A DNA stretch of 64,000 nucleotides from Physella acuta (lineage: Eukaryota; Mollusca; Gastropoda; Physidae), in contig NW_026732013.1 of NCBI RefSeq assembly GCF_028476545.1, positions 496,001 to 560,000 of the forward strand. Reading direction: 5' to 3'. The notes beneath the pieces were generated by a model that saw only the letters and a list, made by a program, of their open reading frames with translations, was not told the origin of the DNA and did not search any database. The position numbers and the translations under genes were made by a program. Below are positions 41,263-64,000 of the stretch, piece by piece (the stretch's first letter is position 1; each line of letters begins with the position of its first letter).

Positions 41263-44200
41263 ATGGCGACCCCTCTAAAAAGTGTGAGTTTTGAGGTGTT
41301 TGGAAAAGTTCAAGGTAATAGATCTAGAATAAATAAATAGTTGTTTGCATCAAATTTTATCTACAACATTCTAAATCGTTGCATTATAATATGTTTTTAA
41401 AACACAAAATCGCATGATTTTGTTTCACAGATCTAGTCTAGGTCTAGAATTCTAGAACTAGAAATCTAGATCATCAGATGTGCTGATGTCCGGGCTGATG
41501 ATGATGTCTGTTGATTGGTGATTGATGATTGATTTAATTTTAATTGATTAGATTAAAAAAATAGATTTAGATCTAGAATTGGTTCCGAACGGACCCGGGC
41601 GAGAAAAGTCTCAAAGGTATTTGAGAGGCCCATTAAATATTTTTAAAAACATGCACAGTGTCATGCACAGCTTATAAAAACCTGTCTTTTTTGTTTTGTT
41701 TTTTTGGACTTTACTAAAGATTGGATGTATTTGATGTTCTTAATATTTTTGGTAACTAAATAAAAAAAATTAAAAAGGTGAAAAAAATTTGGTTTTCACG
41801 TGTAATGGCGACATAAACAATGGCATCCTGCTATTGGATAGGCTAGCATACATTTATTGTACAAATTGTACGCGAAAAAAAGGGAGAATTAGGTCATATG
41901 GTTTAAATTTGCATTGTTACTTTAAAACTTTAATATTATCTGCAAACAAAAATTATGATGTGGGGCTGTCAGAAATTGATCACGGAGCTCCTGTTGAGCC
42001 AATCAATGTTTGTCTTATGTCGTTACGAAAGTGACACATCAGGTTATAGCTTAGGATTTATGAAAATAAATGGAAATGTAACCTTAAACTCAAAAAATTA
42101 TTATGTAGTTCTCTGGATTTGCAACTTTTATAACATTGATTCTAAAAATATTATATTTCTGAAATTTTTTTGGGCTTAAGTTTTTATTTTTTATTATTTT
42201 TACTTCAGCTACGAAGTCAATATATTTTTTAAAAAAAAAGAATTTTATCCATGTCACCAATATGATGGAAGTATCCTCGTCAACTTGGTGACCTCCACTA
42301 TCAGTAAACAATGTAATAACGAATATTATAGCTAGCCAGTACTACTAGCTACCTAGTTGCTAGATCTAGAAAAATCTAGTATTGAATGTTTGAGCTCCCC
42401 TATTTCTATATTGGCATCTGAGGTCTGCCTAGTAATAAGCTTAATATACTTAATTTAACCATAAACTTAATAACAGTATAGACCAAAAAAGCTATGGTAA
42501 TTTACTAAAACGTATTAAATGTAACTTTTCTCCCAATTTACTAAATTAATCTTTTTTTTTTTCAAACTTAAAATAGTCCTTTTGTTTGGAGTTTTGGAAC
42601 TGCTATCTTAAAATGATAATAAATTTTGATAAAATGTTTTCATAAAATTTACAACCAAAACTGCTTGGAAAATTTGTAAAAATTATATATGATTGATGTG
42701 AGTGTATTCAGTTTATGTTTTCCAGTATTTGACACTTTTTAAAAGTTAAAAGAAACTAAAATATTTAAAGATTACACTAACAATCACTGGCAGTCCATTG
42801 CTGATCATCTGATATAGATTCTATCTGCTTTGTTTTTTTGTTTTTTTTTTTTTTTTACATTTTCCTGTAATGTTTATTGTTTAGTTATTAAAATGCAGCT
42901 TGAAGTTAAAAAGTATTCATTGGTGAGTGATCATGACTCATTGAATGAGGAACTCAAATTTCTTTTCTTACTTTTTGTATTACATTGCCAATTTTATGCT
43001 TTCATTGAGGACTAATACAAATGTTGTTTTGACAAACCAGTTTGTCAAAACATTTTTTTGTTTATTGACCTAATGATTTCATATATTTTTTTCAGGAGTG
43101 TTTTTTAGAAAGGTATGTTTAATAGATAGTAAGTTTTTTTATTTGTATATTTGGGTCACTTTGTTAAAATTGTAAGGGTTTGTTTTTTGCATAGTTTATT
43201 TTATATTTATTTTGGATTTTTTTTTATCTCTGTAGATCATTATTCTGTAGCCATGTCTAAATATTTGCTTAAGATAATTTACCCGAAAAAAGCATTTGTT
43301 CTAATGCTAGGCTAATTCATTATTTTGGTTTTAAAGCATTCATTTTTCTATGATTAAAAGAAATTATTTAAAATAATTTTAATTATACATTTTTCAAACA
43401 AATTTTTAAAAAGTTGCTGACTATTTTCTTGTTTCAGATTAAGCACATTTTCTTTCTTAAATAAGCCTACATAAAACATCACTTTAAATTTTTATGTCTA
43501 GTATTAATTTGTGATTAGTTTATATATATATGATGTCTAGGTTTTAAATGAACTGGAAAAGGATGAGTTTTTCTGTGGCATAGGAATTTTAAAATAGTTA
43601 AGGAAAAATAGTGTGCATCATGAAAATAATTCTGCTCATAAAAAGTAAATTAGCTGGAGGCTCATTTTTCTGTAGTCTTTTATAAGTAACTTCTATATCA
43701 CCACAGCACACGCAGAGTGAAGCAAAGAAATTAGGACTTACAGGATGGGTCCAGAACACACAGGGTGGTACAGTGATTGGTTGCATTGAAGGACCAGAAG
43801 ATAAAATAAAAATCATGTAAGTAAAGACTTACATCTTCAGTTTAGGTTTTCTGAATAGGTCTCTACAACTGGGCCCTTCAGTAGGGTGGAGCACTCTAGA
43901 AAAAAAATTCACATTTAGGCCCATTCTACTATGAATGAATTATTTTTACAGGAAAATTTGGCTAGAAAAGACTGGCAGTCCTGAGTCTCATATAGATAAG
44001 TGTGTGTTTTCCAATGAGAAAATAGTGGATAAACCAAGTTTTTCATCCTTTGATATCAGACATTAGAGTTAAACTATAATCTCATGAGTTGGTTAAGTAA
44101 ATTTCAAGGTAATTTTAATGTGTAACATTTCATTTGATTAGAGGAAAATAATCCATTACACTTTTAGGACTCAAAAAAAAAATTAAATTATTTGTAAGAT

Positions 44201-45311
44201 TATGAAGCATTTTTCATAAATATGTATTAGGTTGTGGAATATTGCATACAATGCGGGTTGAAAATTTGTATTACATCTATTTTCTTTGTTTGATTTAGGA
44301 AGTTCTCTACAAACTTCAAGTTATTTTTTCTTATTTTCACAGTGGTTCCGTTGTTATAAAGATATTTAACAATCATATTTGACATGGAGTAATCTACATT
44401 TATTTATATTTTTCTTTAAGTGAAATACATGTTTACAAACTTGTAATTTTTATTATTTAGTTTTGTACCCATTCTATTCATAAAATGTAGAAACCATAGA
44501 CTTTTATTATTCTCTTATGAAAGAAAAGATGGTTTTATTTTCTTATTAAAGTGCATTTACATTATAACTTGTTATAATTTTTTATTCATGTTTCTTTTCC
44601 TCTCTCTTAGTATCTGTGCTTTGTGAAAATATAATAAATAGTCAATATTAAAGTATTAAAAAAAAATTAGTTTATTGATTGGAATGTTTTTAGAAGGCGG
44701 GGCAGTTGACTAAAACAACAATTGTAAAAAAATAAAATAAACTCTCAACAATTTCCTTCTCCATTTTAGCATCCCTGATCATCTGCATCAGCTTACCTGA
44801 GTTCTTAATCTTGTTATCTCCCCTTTTTGCTGTTGAATTTTGTAATCTTTAAATAAATTTTAAATAACTAATTGAATATCTAATTGAATTAAACATAAGA
44901 TATTCATGTTTTGTCAGTTGTCACTGTAAATTCTCTTGTCTGGAAATTTGTTAAAGATATTGCTCTATTAGGTATGGGTCAAAACTGTGTTACAAGATTT
45001 GACCACAAACTACCAACTGGACCATGTTAGTGAATGTTACTTAAGAAAAGATTGTTAAAAAGAAATAATTGTCCAGTGATGTAATTGACAGTGTAGATAA
45101 CTAACTCTCACAGTTATTGCAGTTTATGTAAATGTTGAAAATATAGCCAGACTTGTTCTTTTGCATATGTATTTTATATTTGTATTTTTTTTCCAGGAAA
45201 AAATGGCTTCAAGAAACAGGTAGTCCAAAATCCAGAATTGAGAAATGTGTATTCAAGGATGAAAAGAAAGTGGATTCAAAACATTTTCATGGGTTTACAG
45301 TAAATCATTAA
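41263..45311 (+). CDS. ACYP: Acylphosphatase
   Basis: Exons 41263-41314 (ATG), 43096-43112 (a 17-nt microexon), 43707-43816 and 45197-45311 (stop TAA) give 97 residues, the usual length for this small cytosolic enzyme that hydrolyses acylphosphates. The protein reads SVSFEVFGKVQG|VFFRK, then KKLGLTGWVQNTQGGTV and KKWLQETGSPKSRI. The two catalytic residues of the family, Arg in GVFFRK and Asn in WVQNT, are present. The microexon encodes exactly the substrate-binding loop (GVFFRK). Another last exon at 43952-44081 splices in the same phase. An AATAAA at 46152-46157 ends the longer transcript. Intron 1 carries a dispersed repeat (41600-42306). Confidence 0.95.
41600..42306 (+). repeat. Dispersed repeat, copy 1
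   Basis: About 700 bp matching, in reverse complement, 62283-62965 over most of its length and 63186-63655 in part. Landmarks are ggcccattaaatatttttaa, aggatgccattgtttatgtc (reverse) and gattctaaaaatatta. No coding frame recognised. Confidence 0.8.
42320..43090. other. Acylphosphatase intron 1
   Basis: AT-rich intron with T-runs; nothing recognised. Confidence 0.5.
43952..44081 (+). CDS. Alternative, probably damaged, last exon of acylphosphatase
   Basis: Starts after a good acceptor (tatttttacag) and completes the same split Met codon as 45197-45311. It reads KIWLEKTGSPESHIDKCVFS, clearly homologous to the other exon (KKWLQETGSPKSRIEKCVF). After VDKPSF a run of seven T (44039-44045) is reached; in frame the end is HPLISDIRVKL, whereas a one-base change in the run would give the more family-like SSFDIRH. 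So this copy is either polymorphic, mis-sequenced or decaying. AATAAA signals near 44626 and 44852 could serve it. Confidence 0.8.
44090..45190. other. Acylphosphatase intron / alternative 3' UTR
   Basis: AT-rich sequence between the two alternative last exons, with AATAAA words near 44626 and 44852. Confidence 0.5.
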
Positions 45312-46151
45312 GATATTTTTGAATCAATTTTTTTTTACCACAAAAGATATAACTACAGATGATATTGTGAGATTTTACTCAGTTGTTTTCATAAGCCACT
45401 CTATGATTTTAAAAACATTTTGGTAGTTCACTTTACAAAATATATTCTAATGGTGGAGGAAAATATTTGTTATTTCCGCTTCCTATTGTACATATGTAAA
45501 TTTTGCCAAATCTTTCATCACCAACTAACACATTCAGTAACTGCTAGGAAGTGGTGCTGCCATTTTTATCACATATTTTTTTCTGTGACTTACTCGTATA
45601 TTAGAAAAAAATAATAACAATACATTCATAAGCCTATGATGTATTTAGTCATTTAGGTATTTACACAAAAAAAGTTTTGCTGTTTGAAAAAGTTATTTTT
45701 AATTTGATACATTTTCTCACATTTTACAAAAAGATGAAACCCTATTGTTCACATGATAGTGCCCTCGGAATTTTTTATAAAACACAATCAAAAACCCGAT
45801 ATCAGGGTAAAAATGTCAGGCTAGGACGATAGATGTTTGTATAACAAGTTACTATTGAGTTTTTCAGGGTATGCTAACAATTGAGGACTGTTTTTTTCAT
45901 TTTTTAGACTTATTGTTTTTAACTGCATTCAGCCTCTTTACAAAGGCAAATTTTGTTTTAAATTTAGAATGCAGTATTGTATGTGATACCTTGTGAACTA
46001 GATAATCCCTGTATCTGTCTCAGAATATGGTTTGCAGATATCAACATTAGTATACAAATGATCTGTCTTGAGTTGTGTAAAGTTGCAATATATTATTGTG
46101 TGAACTGTCTGCCATTGAGGTGAATCTAGCTAAATTGTATGGCTGTTTGAT

Positions 46152-46157
46152 AATAAA
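46152..46157 (+). terminator. Polyadenylation signal of acylphosphatase
   Basis: AATAAA about 840 bp after the stop in exon 45197-45311, followed by a TGTT-rich stretch. Confidence 0.5.
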
Positions 46158-46199
46158 CCTGTTCGTTACAAGAAAGTATTTAATCATTCTAGCTTACTT

Positions 46200-47875
46200 T
46201 GTTTTAATTTTGTAATAATTCTCTTGATTCTTTGGTAATATATAATTTAAAATATTTTATAACTCGTCTCAATGGTTATCATAATGTAATATTTCTATAC
46301 GGGTTACAAAAATAATAAAAAATAGTTGAGATATGCTTTCAATAGCTTGTATATTTTAATGTTGTCCAAAAGCATTAATACAATATCTTCATGTTTAAGA
46401 AAACAACATAAGCATCCTCAAAAGATTTTTTTTTTATATCAACTTCAAATATCAAAATCTGAACAAATAGCAAAAATTCATTTCCCTCATTCAATGGTTT
46501 TAAATTTTTCATTGCAGTACATTTGACTAAATAACTTCACAACACAATTAGCAAGTAATTGCACAAAACTTAAGGCAGTACAATCATAATTTACCATGTA
46601 GGGAGGGTATGGATGGGGAGGATACACTGCTCCTCCCATCAACTGGCATGAAGTGATCCAACATTAGAGAACACAATCTTTTCAAGGCTTTATACAAATA
46701 TTTATGCTTTAGATTTTCTTTTACTAAACACATTTTTGAGTGAAAAAAACTTCTTAAAATCCTGCTACGTATCAGTATTTTCATTTATACTGCATATTAC
46801 TGAAACAAAAAGGACATACATTTTTGAAGCAAACACTATATTAACAGTAAAAACAGCTTCAATGAAAGAGTAAATGGGGAAAACATCAAACATCACTTTT
46901 TTCAAATATTAACAACACAAAAAAATTCTTGTTTTTCTGTTACTTAAGTAAGCACCTGTCTTAATACATATTTCATGTAACCCACATGACACCTGATAAA
47001 GGGTCGCCAAAAATATGAATAGTAGCTACAAAATATCTAACTGGCTATAGCAGTTTATAAATATAAAAAAAGCAAAAAATAATAGTTAAGGTTACTGACA
47101 AGTATTGCAACCAATGCTAATACTGCAATTATTATTAACACATTATTATTCATTTAAATATATTTATATTATTTCTTGTCATTGAATGTGACGCCATATT
47201 TTCAGAACAGGATTGCAATTATAATTTAAAAGGTGCACCATCCCATCAAAGCCATGAAACAAATTGGTGTTTCTAAAAGCATAAAATCTTGTCGTATGGT
47301 GAACTTTTTAAAAAAAAGGATTTTAGAATACCATGATTAGGACCAATTATTAATTTAGCAAGAACACTTTTTTCTAAATTTATGATTATGAAATTATTAG
47401 ATACTAATACAATCACATAATTAAACAAAGAAAAGTTCTAATAAAAATTTTGTGACATCACTGGAAAAAGCCAAGAATATGTAGGCATTGATAACATGCT
47501 ATAACAAAATTAGGCCAAAACACAGTTTCTTTTGCATAATTATAGAACTGGGTGTGGCAATTTTTTAAAAATTGTATAGTAAATAAGGCAGTTATAAAAT
47601 CAAATTATTGTTTAACATCAACAGACTTGAACAAAAACTACAATGAATTAGGTTCATATGAACAGCATGCATAAGGGCTGACACATTATGTTATTTCATC
47701 TTACAATCAAATATTAATGCAGTATTATAAATGCACTTTATGAACATTATGATGGAAAAGTGACTTGAGCCTTTTCATGTTGAATTCAAGTGACAAACAA
47801 ATATAGCCTGGAACAGTGTCACACAAAGTATTAGCAGAAAGTAAAATCTAGTTCACGAAATTTTCAATCCATGCA
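46200..47875. other. Convergent intergenic region and 3' UTRs
   Basis: AT-rich sequence between acylphosphatase (+) and the phosphatase gene (-). No exon recognised. Confidence 0.5.
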
Positions 47876-47884
47876 TTAGTGTTT

Positions 47885-48208
47885 ATTATGTGTAGTCCCA
47901 ACTGCCTAGTGCTGTGTGTTCTAGCATCAAGTATAACACAGTAGTCACAGGCAACATGTGTAGCCCCATGTGCCTAGTGCTGTGTGTTCAAGTATAACAC
48001 AGTAGTCACAGGCAACATGTGTAGCCCCATGTACCTAGTGCTGTGTGTTCTAGCATCAAGTATAACACAGTAGTCACAGGCAACACATGTGTAGCCCCAT
48101 GTGCCTAGTGCTGTGTGTTCAAGTATAACACAGTAGTCACAGGCAACATGTGTAGCCCCATGTACCTAGTGCTGTGTGTTCAAGTATAACACAGTAGTCA
48201 CAGGCAAA
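47885..48208. repeat. 60-bp minisatellite
   Basis: Five to six copies of a roughly 50-62 bp unit built of tgtgtagccccatgtgccta, gtgctgtgtgttcaagtata and acacagtagtcacaggcaac; lies in the 3' flank of the phosphatase gene. Confidence 0.9.
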
Positions 48209-48214
48209 CAAAAT

Positions 48215-49370
48215 TAGGCTGTTGTAGGCTCCGCCCTGCAGCACCAAAACAAGGTACAACAAAGCTAAATATAGTCTTATATACTGGCCTTTTTTGGAGA
48301 AAAATATAGCAAAAGGTGACTAAATACAAATGAGTATTGTAATATTTTATGTAAATGTATTCATCTTAAAGTAATCTTTTTTGTACAAATCAAATACATA
48401 TTTATATAATAGAAAAAAAAACTTTTAGTAGACAATTGTAAAAACAATGCACTTACAGGCAAGGGAGATAAACATTTTCAATCCCTGTGCACAACCTTAT
48501 GAATCAGTTGAACTAATTTCAGGGATTAAAAATAAAATTCATGAAAGAACAAGAAAATCTACAAATCAACAAAGGAAATGACAAGAAGGGATTAACTATT
48601 GCACATTATGTGTTGTTAGTTTGATCAATAACATGTGAATCTGGTTGTGAAATGTTGAATTAGTGACAAAATGGAAATCAGATCAATTATTTTTATCTCA
48701 GACATCCATCTGAGGGTGATCAAGTTTTATCAATACAAATATCTGGAATGGTGGGAGTTTTCCATTCTTAAAGATGTGTTGATTACATGTGAATAAAGGA
48801 AACCTTACTGATGGGAACAAATTATTGCTTGTTAGCCTTGTTTAAACACACATGAGAATATTCTTTATAAAAGATAAGAAAATGTTTGGCTAAGATGTGT
48901 GGTAAAGAAAACATAAAATATGTACATAAACACAAGCTTGAAAGTGTGTAACAAGCACTTCTAGTATATAAGGCACTTGCTTTCATCACCTTAGGGACCA
49001 ACTATGTACACAGCTACAAACGTTACTCCCTCTTCATCATAATTGTGGGTCATTAGGAATTTAAAACACGTGGATTTCTTTTTTATCTTTTTGAAGACAA
49101 AAGTATTTCTGAATGGACTGAAAAAGTAATTCTTAAATTCCTTTAAGCTCTAGCATCAACACAACAGCTCAATCTTCTATGATGTCTTGACATACACATC
49201 ATGTGACATAAGCTAACAGACATTAGGCGTACTCACCGAGGGAATATAATGTAACAGTAAACCTGAATTAAATATAATCTCAATATGTCTGCCCCAATAT
49301 CTGAACAGAAATAAAAGTTCATGTGTAATTTGAAATACTGTCAAACAGAAGAGTGGTCTAATTGGACATG
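48215..49370. other. Probable 3' UTR of the PTPN14/21 gene
   Basis: Downstream (- strand) of the stop at 49372. No exon on either strand; no array. Confidence 0.5.
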
Positions 49371-49371
49371 A

Positions 49372-60041
<10,670 letters not shown>

Positions 60042-60690
60042 ATTGTAAATTTATGTTTATTCTTTGCAAATTGCTGAAAAAAATTATTTTGGTTTGAGTT
60101 TATATGTAAAAACTACACAGGTTTTACTGAGGGCATCAGTAATTGTTTTTCTTGTATATTTTTGTTTATTTACTGTTTTCTCAGCAACATGTACTTATAT
60201 TTTATAAAAATAGAAGCTTGCATACTAATGTATACAGAATAACACTAAATTGGGCTAAAAGTTGATATAACATGAAAAAGAACAATAATTGTAACAATGA
60301 TGTCAGCAGGATGAAAATAGAACTTTTAAAATTACGAGTAAATTGTAATTCGTCTTTTTTTTCCTTTAAAGCTGGCTTTTGAGCATCTGAATTTATAAAG
60401 TACTAGTATTCCGCACTATTATACACATATCGTTTGACATTCACTTGGTGTGCAATCCATTTATCTACAAGATTCTATTCTATTTTAAAAGTTTAAGGCA
60501 ATTAAAAATGGATTAAAAATCATGACTATTTCCCGAATTACTATTCCCGTAGTGTTATATAACAATATTCGAGAAAGCATAGGGGAGATTACTCCCAGTT
60601 TATTTAGCAGTGTCACTGTTAATAGCCATATTAGGCTATTCACAGTCGTAAATGATTTCATACATTTAATATTAAAAATACCCAATAAAG
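60042..60690. other. Upstream region of the PTPN14/21 gene
   Basis: AT-rich. An acceptor-like tttttttcag (- strand, about 60072-60080) just before the ATG suggests a non-coding first exon further up. Confidence 0.4.
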
Positions 60691-60695
60691 TATGA

Positions 60696-60767
60696 GGCTG
60701 TGTGGTCGATTGGATATGTGCATGTTTGCCATGCCTGATTGTTGTGGATTCAAAACCCACAACTGTT
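60696..60767 (+). ncRNA. tRNA-like Pol III unit (tRNA pseudogene or SINE head)
   Basis: TGGTCGATTGG at 60703-60713 fits the A-box TRGYNNANNGG fully, and GATTCAAAACC at 60747-60757 fits the B-box GNTTCRANNCC fully, 33 bp further on. The seven bases before the A-box (ggctgtg) pair partly with cacaact after the T-arm. A T-run follows at 60766-60770. The clover leaf is imperfect, so a tRNA relic or the head of a SINE is more likely than a working tRNA. Confidence 0.5.
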
Positions 60768-60774
60768 TTTATAC

Positions 60775-62275
60775 ATTTGACATTTATTGTGTTGTCCAAA
60801 TTTAATTTTTTGCAGTTTTTCATGAAAGAGTTACTTTTGCTATTTGTTTTAATGTTTGTGAGGTGACTGCAGACATATTTGCACAAAAAAAATATTTTGC
60901 ATAAAAAAAAAAACTTGGGAAAATTGCGATGGAAAATATGTACAATAACTGATTTAAATGGACATGCTATTTCACCTGATATTTATTCTGTGAATTTTAA
61001 AATGGTAATTGACATCTAAAATGCAATGTGAACTACTTACTAAAGTGATACATAATTAATATTATTAATTTAAAAATTACTATTAAGCCCTGATTGACTA
61101 GTATAGATAATTTTTGGGTATATAACTGATCATCTACTTTGCAGTTATGAACCAAAAGACTTAACTCTAAACTAAACTGAAACCACAATAATTTTTTTTA
61201 TAAAAATATAACACAATAAAAATTGCACTGCTTTTTTATTCTATACCTCACTCCCCAGTCAGCAATATAATACTTTAAACTTTATAATACACAGTCAGTA
61301 TGTTGTATGAGTAGTTGAATTAATTCAGAATTAGGTTATCTATAAGTACGTAAAATTGGTCGAGACTAGTAATGTGAAAAAAGGTGACTCTTTAAATTTT
61401 AGTAATCATTTCACATTTTTAGGAGGATTTATGTTTTAAAATTTACAAAAATGTTTCGAAGTTTCATTTATGTACCTGTTTTTAAACAATTGTATTTAAA
61501 ACTTTTCCTCAAAAAAATAAATACTATCGATGTTTCATCAGATGCAACCAAGCTCATTTACTTTAGTAGCCATCTTGTTTAAGTTTTTTTTTTTGGTAAA
61601 ATTATAGTGGGAGATTCAGGGGAAGCCACTCTTTTTTACAGATGGCTGCTGTTTATATAGCAAATCTTAGCAAATACTGCAGTTTAAAGTTAATTTCTGG
61701 CCTATATTGATATATTTAGCCATTGATTTTGGTTTATTATTCAGCTATTGAAATATTTGACACAAATATCTATATATATAATTCTCTTCTGGGAGCCGTT
61801 AGAAAACAAGCTGCAAGCGCGCCTTGCAATCCCCTCTCTTCCTCTCTATCGCTACCCCCTCCCCCTAACCCCCCCCCCCCCCCCGCCCACCATCACATTG
61901 TATGGTGAGCTGTGTTCACGTAAATGTTTACATAATACAATCATACAGCCGTTTGGTGACAGCTATTAGGGGCAGATAATTTAGTTTGAAACGATTTTAA
62001 ACTTAGAGGTAACTAAGAGGAGGCTGTTTTCACGGGGGGGGGGGGGGGGGGGGAAGGGGGGGTTTAGTGTTTTAAAGCAAATATTTTCAGTGGCAGCATT
62101 GGTACTGTCGAATTCACAAATTATGAATTACTGAAAAGTAGAAAAAACAACAACTAATTAGCGGCGTATGATACACCGCGGGTCGGCTCGTATCACAATA
62201 TATTTCTATGAAAGCCTTCACAAGGAGGCAAATTTTTTTACATTACTAGCGGCGGCCCATTTTACACACCTAAAA
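60775..62275. other. Upstream/intergenic, no gene seen
   Basis: AT-rich with C-run at about 61869-61884 and a G-run at about 62034-62053. No convincing exon. Confidence 0.5.
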
Positions 62276-62282
62276 CGATAGA

Positions 62283-62965
62283 TTACCCAGAATGGAGGTG
62301 ACCGAAATGACGAGAATCCTTCCATCATATTGTTGACATGGATTAAAAACGTGATTTTTTTAAAGTTTTGCAATCAAAACGACCGTGAAAATAATAAAAA
62401 AATATAAACTTAAGCCTAAAATCAATTCAGTAATTTAATATTTTTAGAATCAATGCTATAAAAGTTGCAAATCCAGAGAACTTGAAAAATAATTTGTTGA
62501 GTTTAAGGCTACATTTCTATTTATTTTTATCGAGCCTAAGTTATAACCAGATGTTTCACATTCATAAGACAAATATTGATTGGCTGTACAAGAACCCTGT
62601 GATTGATAACTGTTTACAAAACTTTGCAGATAAAGTTTTTAAATAACAATGCAAATTTAAACCCCATGACCTAGTTTTTCTTTTTTTTCGCTTACAATGT
62701 AGGCCTATACAATAAAATTTATGGTAGACTATCAAATAGCAGGATGCCATTGTTTATGTCCGCCAATACATGTGAAAATCAAATTGCTTTTGCTTTTTTT
62801 ATTTTTATTTAGTTACTGAAAATATTAAAAACATCAAATACATCCAATCTTTTAGTAGAGTCAGAAAAAAAAACAGACAGGATTTTATAACCATATTATT
62901 TTTTACTATGCAGTGCATGATTTTAAAAATATTTAATGGGCCCCTCGAATACCTATGGGACTTTA
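62283..62965 (-). repeat. Dispersed repeat, copy 2
   Basis: Reverse-complement copy of 41600-42306 over nearly its full length, e.g. gcaggatgccattgtttatg and gggcccctcgaatacctatg. More than half the bases align by eye with scattered indels. Confidence 0.8.
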
Positions 62966-63185
62966 TTGCCTCAATTACTTCAGCCCCTAAGTGCCTAATG
63001 TTACAAAATTTCAAAATAGAAATAGTTTTTTTTTAAGTTTAGGCCTTAGGGTTAGGCTATAGGCCTAGTTTAGTAGTTATTGTTTATTGAGTTTATTGAC
63101 ATTGCTTTTTGTTAATGTAATTTAAATTTCGTAATTGTTATTAAACTTCAACAAACGAGTTGCTAGCTCCACAGTCCAGACTCCC

Positions 63186-63655
63186 ACTCCAGTAAATGGA
63201 CACCAGTGAGTTGACGAAAATCCTTCCGTAATGTTGTTGACATGGAATACAAATGTGATTTTTTAGATTTTGGACCGTAAAAATAATAAAAGATAAAATT
63301 TTATTAAAAACTTAAGCCTAAAATTAATTCAGAAATTTAATATTTTTAGAATCAATGCTATACAAGTTGCAGATTTAGAGAACTTGAAAATAATTTGTTG
63401 AGTTTAAGGCTACATTTCTATTTATTTTCATCAAGCCTAAGTTATAACCCGATGTTTCACTTTCGTAAGACAAACATTGATTGGCTGTACAGGAACTCCG
63501 TGATCGATTTCTGACAGCCCCACTTTATAGTTTTTTTTGTTAACAAAACTTTGCAGATCAAGTTTTTAAATAACAATGCAAATTTAAACAACATGACCTA
63601 GTTTATTTATGGCAGCCTATCGAATAGCAGGATGCCATTGTTTATGTCGCCATTA
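63186..63655 (-). repeat. Dispersed repeat, copy 3 (partial)
   Basis: Same orientation as copy 2, sharing ttaatatttttagaatcaat, gttgagtttaaggctacatt and atagcaggatgccattgttt, but lacking the distal 200 bp. Confidence 0.8.
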
Positions 63656-63659
63656 CACT

Positions 63660-64000
63660 AGCTAGGCCAATGCCGCTGCCGAGAAAATCGGACAAATCGG
63701 CTTTTCCCTACCCCCTGCATGTTTAACTCTGTTTTTTGCATGCTTTTATTTTGTTTATATTAACATGTTATACATCATTCTGTTCGTAATTGAACAACCT
63801 TTTAAACTGTATTAGTTTGATTTCTTTATTATTTCAGACGTTGAAGAAATCGCCGATTTAATCGCATTTTTTACCCCCCGCGGCGACGTGCCGATTAGGG
63901 GGAGGCTTTTTCACCTTTTTAAAAGAGGGGTGTTACTTAGAGTCTATAGACTCTTTGAGTTTTCGTACTACAACAGTGAAACTTGGTAGAAGAATAGATT
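63660..64000. other. Window end, nothing recognised
   Basis: Contains cgg-rich words (gccgattaggggg, atcggacaaatcgg) but no gene or clear element. Confidence 0.4.

Overview
The window looks like nuclear DNA of a gastropod or related lophotrochozoan mollusc. Genes are intron-rich with GT-AG junctions, the encoded proteins are animal-specific (TMEM151, CCDC42, acylphosphatase, PTPN14/21-Pez, a CXorf65-like protein), and the DNA between exons is dominated by minisatellites, (TA)n tracts and small DNA transposons. The species call is inference; the protein family calls rest on residue-level resemblance that I read directly.

Layout. 1-9300: a TMEM151-family membrane protein gene on the + strand (exons 3159-8256, 5' end missing), with introns and 3' UTR filled by tandem repeats. 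9300-12650: repeats and unassigned DNA. 12660-26617: a CXorf65-like gene on the - strand, with introns made almost wholly of minisatellites; intron 3 holds a piggyBac transposon (15216-18617), which itself carries a palindromic MITE (15870-16557). 26618-31890: no host gene recognised; two hAT-type MITEs with 8-bp target duplications. 31894-40669: CCDC42 homologue on the - strand with a 5.7-kb first intron holding MITEs, repeats and a LINE scrap. 41263-45311: acylphosphatase on the + strand, divergent from CCDC42 across about 590 bp, with a 17-nt microexon and two alternative last exons. 49372-60041: a 19-exon PTPN14/PTPN21 (Pez) protein tyrosine phosphatase on the - strand, convergent with acylphosphatase. 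60042-64000: its upstream region, with a tRNA-like Pol III unit and two copies of a dispersed repeat also present in the acylphosphatase gene.

The most striking theme is that tandem repeats repeatedly start at, or include, exon edges. In the phosphatase gene three separate minisatellites (42, 49 and about 24 bp units) each copy an exon end plus its 5' splice site, and a fourth (38 bp) copies a 3' splice site. The 42-bp unit keeps the reading frame, so a choice among 12 equivalent donors could make a ladder of proteins differing by 14 residues. In the CXorf65-like gene a 28-bp array starts on the donor of exon 1, and in TMEM151 an 11-kDa-scale exon is bounded on both sides by arrays.

Functional links are loose. 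CCDC42 is a ciliary/flagellar coiled-coil protein; the phosphatase carries PPxY motifs of the type that bind YAP/Yorkie WW domains, and the TMEM151 tail also carries a PPSY motif. The first 28 kb is more GC-rich in coding sequence than the last 33 kb, whose genes are AT-rich.
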